From positions 1 to 5,028 of the forward strand of contig JACQDU010000725.1 in assembly GCA_016200955.1 (NCBI GenBank): DNA of 5,028 nucleotides, in the 5' to 3' direction. The position numbers were made by a program, and so were the translations under genes. Of this stretch, positions 1 through 5,028 are shown in pieces. The notes under the pieces were generated by a model. That model searched no databases. It worked only from the letters and a program-made list of their open reading frames with translations, and was not told where the DNA came from. Origin of the DNA: a bacterium. Lineage in GTDB: Bacteria > Planctomycetota > J058 > JACQDU01. How positions within the stretch are numbered: the stretch's first letter is position 1; each line of letters begins with the position of its first letter.

Positions 1-382
<382 letters not shown>

Positions 383-482
383 TTCGAGATCTCCTTGCCG
401 TTTCTCCGGCCGCTTAGGAGCGTATTGGCCTGAGTCGCTCGGCTTGGCATCGCTTGATCTCGGAGTCGTGTTTGGGCTGCGT

Positions 483-502
483 GGGGCGATTTTCGTCGCC
501 CC
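483..502. terminator. GC hairpin between convergent rnpB and the exported-protein gene (possible weak terminator)
   Basis: A perfect 7-bp stem (GGGGCGA at 483-489, TCGCCCC at 496-502) encloses a 6-base loop. It begins 6 bases beyond the stop codon of the minus-strand gene and about 100 bases beyond the rnpB 3' end, where a shared terminator for two converging transcripts would be useful. Neither side has a T-run, so it is not a classical intrinsic terminator; Rho-assisted termination or transcript 3'-end protection are equally possible. The rest of 383-508 shows no gene or other clear signal. Confidence 0.35.
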
Positions 503-508
503 CGCCCC

Positions 509-1459
509 CTAGAACTCGCACCCCACGACGAGGATCGCTCTCAGGAATTCGGACGAGCGGTCGCCGTTGAGCCCGAAGAGGGCCGTGCACGATATCTTGA
601 GCCAGTGCCCCCACTCCTCCTTCACGAGAGCGAGCGGCCGGAAGAATACGTTCGGCCCGATCTCGGCGTCGAAGCCGTCCGTCGGGCTGTCGTCGTGCTG
701 CTGCGAGAACTCCCAGGTGATGCGAGTCTCCGCGCCGATCCTGAGAGCGCCGGGCACGACCTCGTAGGACGCGGCTCCCGTGAAGCCCCACTCGAGCATG
801 CGGTCGCCGCCCGTCTCCATCTCGGTGATCGAGTTCGCGGCGAGGAAGAAGCGCTCGAAGGGCGAGCCGCCCACGAGGAGCCGCACCTCCCACCTGTCGT
901 CGCCCTTGTGGACCGGGTGCCACTCGAGGTAGAGCGTCGGGTTCGCCGGCACCGCCCCGTAATTCCAGGGAGCGATCCGGAGCTCGATCTGGTTCCCCTC
1001 CTGGTTGACCGGCTCGCCGGGCTCCTTGATCAGGTTCTCGTAGACGTCGAGCTGGATCCCGGGGAGGATCCCGACCTCGATCTCTCCTTGCCAGAAGTGC
1101 TCGGTCCCGTTCGAGCCCTTGCCGCCCGCGCGCGGACGGTGGACCTTCGCCTGGTACCAGACCTCGACCTCGAAGGCGCCGTGGTCGAGCCGCCAGAAGC
1201 GCGTCGCGGGCCAGCCGCGGTCCTGCGTCCATTCGGGCGAGGGCTCGAGGTGCCACGGCACGTGGAGGCCGAGCTCGTTGCCTCCTCCGGCGCTCTTGCC
1301 CGAGACCTCGGGTCTCTCGGGCTTCTCGGGCACGGGCGGCGGCAGCGGCACGTTCGAGTCGTCGGGCGCCCGCTCCTTGTTCTCGTCCTGGGCTCGCGCG
1401 GGAGCGGCGAAGACGAGCGCGAGCGTCGCGGCGGCGACGCATCGATGGAAGTCGAGCAT
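509..1459 (-). CDS. Exported protein, probable outer-membrane beta-barrel (hypothetical)
   Basis: A 316-residue protein of unknown specific function. Residues 1-23 form a clear Sec signal peptide: a short N-terminus with His5 and Arg6, a hydrophobic Ala/Leu/Val core, and an A-R-A site predicting cleavage before Gln24. No lipobox is present. Residues about 24-60 are a charged, proline-rich linker (a PLPPPVPEKP stretch near 38-47) followed by a glycine patch. From about 80 onward the sequence alternates hydrophobic and polar residues in short strands (for example FEVEVWYQAKV, NPTLYLEW, WEVRLLVGG) separated by polar turns, and it ends in aromatic Phe316 (LVVGCEF), as is typical of BAM-inserted barrels. 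The strand pattern and the NPTLYLEW segment recall widespread uncharacterised barrel proteins of diderm bacteria; that family assignment is from memory, not a search. The ATG start has GGGGAG three bases upstream and directly precedes the signal peptide. The gene lies 100 bases downstream of rodA on the same strand and converges with rnpB. A periplasmic beta-sandwich protein is the main alternative. Confidence 0.85.
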   Translation of the reverse strand: MLDFHRCVAAATLALVFAAPARAQDENKERAPDDSNVPLPPPVPEKPERPEVSGKSAGGGNELGLHVPWHLEPSPEWTQDRGWPATRFWRLDHGAFEVEVWYQAKVHRPRAGGKGSNGTEHFWQGEIEVGILPGIQLDVYENLIKEPGEPVNQEGNQIELRIAPWNYGAVPANPTLYLEWHPVHKGDDRWEVRLLVGGSPFERFFLAANSITEMETGGDRMLEWGFTGAASYEVVPGALRIGAETRITWEFSQQHDDSPTDGFDAEIGPNVFFRPLALVKEEWGHWLKISCTALFGLNGDRSSEFLRAILVVGCEF

Positions 1460-1483
1460 TGTCTCCCCGGGGCGCCGCGTCGA

Positions 1484-1499
1484 AGCACGGGCGGTGCCA
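1484..1499 (-). promoter_or_regulatory. Candidate sigma-54 (-24/-12) promoter of the exported-protein gene
   Basis: Read on the minus strand, the site is TGGCAC-CGCCC-GTGCT, against the sigma-54 (RpoN) consensus TGGCAC-N5-TTGC(A/T). The -24 element matches 6 of 6, the -12 element has one mismatch (G for the first T), and the invariant GG and GC are separated by exactly 10 bases. Transcription would start near 1473, giving a leader of about 14 bases that still contains the GGGGAG ribosome binding site. No convincing sigma-70 promoter is visible in the same gap. Sigma-54 promoters need an enhancer-binding activator, whose sites would lie upstream, inside rodA; I did not identify one. A chance match in GC-rich DNA is possible. 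Confidence 0.45.
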
Positions 1500-1559
1500 C
1501 GGCCGTCGCGTCTTCCGGGACGACTTACGGGAGAGAAGAGGACTCGGGCTGGCTCGCGC

Positions 1560-2747
1560 TCATCCTCGAGTGGCCAGCGCGTGGTCCGCTCCGGCCTTCG
1601 CGCGAGCGTCCGCCGCGGCGCGCGCGACGCGCACCGTCGGATCGGTGGGCGAGGGGTCCTCCGTCCAGATCACGACCTTCCTCCGAGAGACGCTCGCGGC
1701 GAGGCCGAGCCCCGCGAGGTTCGCGAGGAGCGAGCTCCCGCCGTAGCTCACGAGAGGGAGCGTGATCCCCGTGACGGGAGCGATCCCGGTCGCCATGCCG
1801 ATGTTCACGAGCACCTGTGTCGCGAGGACGGTCGCGACTCCCACGACCAGGAGCCGCCCCTCGAGGTCGCGCGTCCCGAGAGCGATCTCGACGAGCGCGT
1901 AGATGAGCACGCCGTAGAGCGCCAGGAGGACGAGCCCTCCCACGAAGCCCCACTCCTCGCCGACGACGGCGAAGATGAAGTCCGTGTGCCGGAACGGGAG
2001 GAAGCCGAGCGAGCCCTGCGTCCCTTGCTCGAAGCCCATCCCCGTGAGACCGCCCGCTCCCACGGCGATCTGCGACTGGAGCGCCTGGTAGGCGCCTCCG
2101 AGCGACGCTCGCTCGGGGGCGAGGAACGTGAGGATCCGTTGCTTCTGGTAGTCGCGGAGGACCAGGAACCACGCGAGCGGCGCCGCCGCCGCTCCCGCGA
2201 GCGCGACGGCGCCTGCGTGACGGAGCCTCGCTCCCGCGGCGAAGAGGAGGACGGCGAGGACCGGCAGGTAAGTGAGCGCCGTCCCGAGGTCCGGCTGCTT
2301 GAGCACGAGGGCGAACGGCACGAGCGTCACGAGAGCCGGGACGACGAGGCCGCGAGCGGTCCTCACCTGCTCTCCCTCCCGCGCGATCACGCGCGCGAGG
2401 AGGAGGACGAGCGCGTACTTCATGAACTCGCTCGGCTGGACGCGGATCGTCGAGACCTCGAACCAGCGCCTCGCGCCGTTCGCGGTCGACCCGATCACGA
2501 AGACCGCCGCGAGCGCGAGGAGGCCGATCGCGTAGAAGGCCTCCGCGCGCTTCGTGAGCCAGTCGTAGCGGAGCCACGCGAGGAACGCGAAGGCGACCCA
2601 CGCGACCGTGCCCCACGCGATCTGCCGCTCGACGTAGGGACGGAAGCTCTCGGTCCCCGCGTCGTACGCCGCGCTCCGGATCACGAGGAGCGAGAGGAGG
2701 ACGATCGCGAGCGCGGTCGAGATCAGGAGCCACGGGACGCCGCGCAC
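1560..2747 (-). CDS. rodA: RodA, SEDS-family peptidoglycan glycosyltransferase of the elongasome
   Basis: Inner-membrane enzyme that polymerises lipid II into glycan strands during cell elongation, working with PBP2. The protein has 395 residues, about ten membrane segments (first at about 6-24, last ending about 352) and a large periplasmic loop at about 198-255. SEDS signatures are all present: GARRW (92-96), QPSEFMKYALVL (104-115), KQPDLGTAL (150-158), the catalytic-loop motif FLPFRHTDFIFAV (249-261) with the essential Asp at 256, GEEWGF (263-268) and PLVSYGGSS (331-339). The start is GTG at 2747, with GGAGGAG four bases upstream; the same frame stays open upstream, but that part is antisense-free shadow of mrdA and lacks membrane character. 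Residues 354-395 form a charged, Ala-rich cytoplasmic tail. The gene begins 16 bases after the mrdA stop, indicating co-transcription. Oddity: residue 252 is Phe where most relatives have Glu (FLPE-x-HTDF). FtsW is the only serious alternative; pairing with PBP2 favours RodA. Confidence 0.97.
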   Translation of the reverse strand: MRGVPWLLISTALAIVLLSLLVIRSAAYDAGTESFRPYVERQIAWGTVAWVAFAFLAWLRYDWLTKRAEAFYAIGLLALAAVFVIGSTANGARRWFEVSTIRVQPSEFMKYALVLLLARVIAREGEQVRTARGLVVPALVTLVPFALVLKQPDLGTALTYLPVLAVLLFAAGARLRHAGAVALAGAAAAPLAWFLVLRDYQKQRILTFLAPERASLGGAYQALQSQIAVGAGGLTGMGFEQGTQGSLGFLPFRHTDFIFAVVGEEWGFVGGLVLLALYGVLIYALVEIALGTRDLEGRLLVVGVATVLATQVLVNIGMATGIAPVTGITLPLVSYGGSSLLANLAGLGLAASVSRRKVVIWTEDPSPTDPTVRVARAAADARAKAGADHALATRG

Positions 2748-2751
2748 GGTT

Positions 2752-2758
2752 CTCCTCC
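2752..2758 (-). promoter_or_regulatory. Ribosome binding site of rodA
   Basis: GGAGGAG on the minus strand, four bases before the GTG at 2747. It fills most of the 16-base gap after the mrdA stop codon (2764-2766). It decides the rodA start, because the reading frame is open for another 176 codons upstream with no comparable site. Ribosomes finishing mrdA would end very close to it, so translational coupling of the two genes is likely. Confidence 0.85.
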
Positions 2759-2763
2759 GACGA

Positions 2764-4992
2764 TCAACGTCTCTTCGGCTCTTCGCCCCTGGATCTGGCG
2801 TAGGCCGTGACGAGGGCGCGCGCGATCGGGCCGCACACGTCGCCTCCGTGGCCGTGCGTGCGGTCCACGAGCGCCGCGAACGCGACCTCGGGGCGAGAGG
2901 CGGGGTAGTAGCCCATGAACCACGCGTAGTTCGGCTCGCCCGCGCGGCGCTCGGCCGTGCCCGTCTTCCCGGCCACGTCGAGGCCGTGGAGGCCCACGTG
3001 AGACGAGCTCGCCGTGCCTCTCTCGACGCAGCCGGCGAGGCCGGCGCGCACGAGGGCAAGGACGTCCGGGTCGAGGGAGACGATCTCCTCGGCCTCCTCG
3101 TCGGTCGCGAGGAAGCGCGCGCGCGGCGAGCGGCCGCCGTTCGCGACGAGCGCCGCGAGCCGGGCGATCTGGAGCGGCGTCGTGAGCACGTCTCCCTGGC
3201 CGATCGCGGCGTTCCGCCGGTCGCCGGGCCCGAACGCGAGGTCCTGCGCGCAGCGCGAGCGCCTGTCGTCGGCACGGCGCACCCTCGAGCGGAGAATCTC
3301 GCGCTCGAGGACGCTCCCGGAAGCTGGGAACGAGAGAAGCTTCTCGCGCCGGGCCTCCGCCGTGCGCGCGGCCTCCTCGAGACGGCGCTGCTTCCAGGAA
3401 GGATCGGGGAAGCTCCCCTTCCTCTCCTGCGGGATCTCGTGCGACGCGAGCCTTCCGAGCCCCGCGCGCTCGGCCCAGGACGAGAGGCGCCACGCGTCCT
3501 CGGTCGCGTCGGAGGCGCGGAAGAAGAAGACGTTGCAGGAGTGGGAGAGCGCGCGCTCGAGCCCGACCTGGCTCCCGTGGACGGCGTCGCAGTGGAAGCC
3601 CTTCTTCCCCGGGAAGAGCGCGCCCTCGCACGTGAACGTCGTCCGGGGCGAGAGGCCGTCTCCCCCGAAGAATGCGAACGCCGAGAGCACCTTGAGCGTC
3701 GAGCCCGGAGGCGCTGGCTCGACGGCCCTGTCCACGAGCGGGCTCGCGGGGTCCGCGAGGAGCGAGCCGTAGACGCGCGCGACCTCGTTCGCGTCGAAGC
3801 GCGGCGCCGACGCGAGCGCGAGCACGTCTCCCGTCTCGATAGAGACGAGCACGGCCGCTCCTCCGGCGCGCTCGGTGCCGTGCTTCGCGAGCGCCAGGTC
3901 GAGCGCCGCCTCCGCCGCGGCCTGGAGCTCGGCGTCGATCGTCAACCGCACGTCGTCGCCGTCTCGCGGCGCGACGCAGACGAGCGTCTCGCGCGAGCGA
4001 AGGGCGGCGTCTCGCTCGACGACGCGCGCTCCCGGGACTCCCGCGAGCCGGGAGTCGAGCCGCGCCTCGAGGCCGGAGCGGCCCACGAGCTGCCTTCTCA
4101 GCCGGCAGCCTTCCGCGATCTCGCACGTTCCCGAGAGGAGGAGCTCGTCCGCGCTCTCGTCGAGGAGGAGGCCGTCTCGCTTGAGCTTCTCTTGCTCGGC
4201 GTCCGAGAGCTTCCCGAGGTATCCGAGCACGTGAGCCGCGAGAGGGCCCCAGGGGTAGCTCCTCCCGTAGGTCCGCGCGAGGGAGACGCCGGGAGTCTCG
4301 AAGCTCGCCTCCTCGACGCGCGCGGCGAGGTCGAAGCTCACGTCCCGGGCGACGACGATCGGCTCGTTCCAGGCGCGCAGCCGCTCGTAGCGGTCGGGGA
4401 TCGCCCGGATCTCGTCCTCCCGCGCCTGGACCAGAGCCCGGACCAGGGCGGGCTCGCGGTCGAGGATCACGGAGAGACGATCGAGCGTGCGGTCGCGGGC
4501 CCCGAGGAGAGAATCGGGAGCGGCGACCGAGCAGCCCGACGAGACGGCGGGAGCGATCGAGATCCCCGGGAACCTCGACGAGAGACGGAGCACGCGATCG
4601 CGCGCCGCCGAGTCCTTCGCGTGAGCGACGATCGCCGTGCGCGCTCCCGCTCTCACGCGGGCGCGCGCCCCGCGGAAGGAGCGCGCGACCTCGTCCGTCG
4701 TCGAGCGAGTCGCCCAGGCGAGGACGCGCACGAGCTCGAGCGACGGATCGAGCTCGGGGAGCTCGACGGTCACGTCCTGCGCGGGACGGTCGAGCGCGAG
4801 GACGCGGCCCTTCGCGTCGAGGATCCTCCCGCGCCGGGGCGGGAGGAGCTCGACCTTGCGGCGGCGGCGCTCGGCCTTCGCGCGCAGCTCGTCTCCTCTC
4901 ACGACCTGGAGGGAGTAGAGCCTCGTCGCGAGGCAACCGAGCGCGAGCCAGGCCGCGACGAGGAGAACGCGGATCCGGCGCGAGGGCGTCAC
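2764..4992 (-). CDS. mrdA: Penicillin-binding protein 2 (class B, D,D-transpeptidase of the elongasome)
   Basis: Crosslinks peptidoglycan stem peptides and activates RodA; anchored in the inner membrane with its bulk in the periplasm. The 742-residue protein has one N-terminal membrane segment (about 8-30), the RGRILDAKGRVLA motif of the pedestal domain (54-66), the PBP dimer region with YGRSYPWGPLAAHVLGYLGK (242-261) and LVGRSGLE (302-309), then the transpeptidase domain. The three active-site motifs are intact: S431-T-L-K434 with the acylated serine, S485-C-N487 and K676-T-G678. The GQGDVLTTPLQ segment (598-608) is also typical. It is longer than E. coli PBP2 (633 residues), partly from a charged stretch at about 536-583 and a Cys-containing stretch at about 270-300. 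The GTG start has AGGAGG five bases upstream; the frame stays open to the window edge, so a start further upstream is not excluded, but the membrane segment begins only eight residues in. FtsI (PBP3) is less likely given the length, the HG-containing loop before SxN and the adjoining rodA. Confidence 0.96.
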   Translation of the reverse strand: MTPSRRIRVLLVAAWLALGCLATRLYSLQVVRGDELRAKAERRRRKVELLPPRRGRILDAKGRVLALDRPAQDVTVELPELDPSLELVRVLAWATRSTTDEVARSFRGARARVRAGARTAIVAHAKDSAARDRVLRLSSRFPGISIAPAVSSGCSVAAPDSLLGARDRTLDRLSVILDREPALVRALVQAREDEIRAIPDRYERLRAWNEPIVVARDVSFDLAARVEEASFETPGVSLARTYGRSYPWGPLAAHVLGYLGKLSDAEQEKLKRDGLLLDESADELLLSGTCEIAEGCRLRRQLVGRSGLEARLDSRLAGVPGARVVERDAALRSRETLVCVAPRDGDDVRLTIDAELQAAAEAALDLALAKHGTERAGGAAVLVSIETGDVLALASAPRFDANEVARVYGSLLADPASPLVDRAVEPAPPGSTLKVLSAFAFFGGDGLSPRTTFTCEGALFPGKKGFHCDAVHGSQVGLERALSHSCNVFFFRASDATEDAWRLSSWAERAGLGRLASHEIPQERKGSFPDPSWKQRRLEEAARTAEARREKLLSFPASGSVLEREILRSRVRRADDRRSRCAQDLAFGPGDRRNAAIGQGDVLTTPLQIARLAALVANGGRSPRARFLATDEEAEEIVSLDPDVLALVRAGLAGCVERGTASSSHVGLHGLDVAGKTGTAERRAGEPNYAWFMGYYPASRPEVAFAALVDRTHGHGGDVCGPIARALVTAYARSRGEEPKRR

Positions 4993-5028
4993 GCGCTCCT
5001 CCTCTCGCTCGCGTTCTCTCTCGAAGAA
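4989..5028 (-). CDS. 3' tip of an upstream gene (possibly mreD), partial
   Basis: On the minus strand one frame runs in from the window edge, encodes SSRENASERRSA and ends in TGA at 4991-4989, which overlaps the mrdA GTG as GTGA. A 4-base GTGA overlap is a common junction between consecutive genes of one operon, and the polar, arginine-rich tail would suit the C-terminus of a membrane protein. In many bacteria mreC and mreD precede mrdA and rodA, so mreD is a reasonable guess, but only 12 codons are visible and nothing in them identifies the family. Confidence 0.4.
   Translation of the reverse strand, partial: SSRENASERRSA

Noticed and set aside
414..1442. 342-codon minus-strand frame overlapping the exported-protein gene
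   Set aside because: Arg/Ala-rich frame shadow. The competing frame has a signal peptide, a good ribosome binding site and beta-strand patterning.
1503..1530. Short inverted repeat (CGTC/GACG around TTCCGG) in the gap after rodA
   Set aside because: Only about 4 bp of continuous stem and no T-run; too weak to call a rodA terminator.
605..1765. 386-codon plus-strand frame opposite the exported-protein gene
   Set aside because: Antisense shadow made of repeated Arg, Glu, Val and Leu with no recognisable fold, typical of GC-rich DNA.
1525..2733. 402-codon minus-strand frame overlapping rodA
   Set aside because: Arg-rich shadow; the rodA frame carries all SEDS motifs and membrane segments.
1119..2810. 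563-codon plus-strand frame opposite rodA
   Set aside because: Extremely Arg/Glu-rich antisense product with no domain. It runs across two convincing minus-strand genes and the gap between them.
2748..3275. 176-codon upstream extension of the rodA frame
   Set aside because: It overlaps the catalytic half of mrdA, is Arg/Ser/Thr-rich with no membrane segment, and a strong ribosome binding site marks GTG at 2747 as the true start.
3014..3772. 252-codon plus-strand frame opposite mrdA
   Set aside because: Ser/Arg-rich antisense shadow with no domain or convincing ribosome binding site.
2723..4936. 737-codon minus-strand frame overlapping mrdA
   Set aside because: Arg/Pro-rich shadow; the mrdA frame has all three penicillin-binding motifs.

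Overview
The window comes from a GC-rich genome (roughly 70% G+C by eye, with strong G/C preference at third codon positions, which opens many long false reading frames). A class A RNase P RNA, a secreted protein that looks like an outer-membrane beta-barrel, and a PBP2-RodA cell-elongation pair together suggest a diderm (Gram-negative-type) bacterium that builds peptidoglycan. I cannot fix the phylum from this sequence; GC-rich groups such as Planctomycetota or Myxococcota are possible, but this is only a guess.

Layout: positions 1 to about 382 (+) are the RNase P RNA gene (rnpB), missing its first several dozen bases (5' strands of P1 and P2, most of P3) at the window edge. Positions 383-508 hold no gene. 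They separate rnpB from a convergent minus-strand gene and contain a small GC hairpin that may act as a weak terminator. Positions 509-1459 (-) encode a 316-residue exported protein, a probable beta-barrel. The 100 bases upstream of it contain a good match to a sigma-54 (-24/-12) promoter. Positions 1560-2747 (-) are rodA and 2764-4992 (-) are the class B penicillin-binding protein PBP2 (mrdA). The last 40 bases look like the 3' tip of another gene on the same strand (mreD would be the usual neighbour), overlapping the mrdA GTG start.

How the genes work together: RodA is the SEDS-family glycosyltransferase that polymerises lipid II, and PBP2 is its partner transpeptidase. They are the synthetic core of the elongasome. 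Here mrdA is followed after 16 bases by rodA, with the rodA ribosome binding site inside that gap, so the two are almost certainly co-transcribed and probably translationally coupled. The exported protein lies downstream on the same strand but may have its own promoter. rnpB is an independent housekeeping RNA gene.

I see no mobile element, CRISPR array, tRNA or evidence of a new multi-gene system. The points most worth a second look are the sigma-54-like promoter, a charged insertion and a Cys/His cluster in PBP2, and an altered residue in the RodA catalytic-loop motif.
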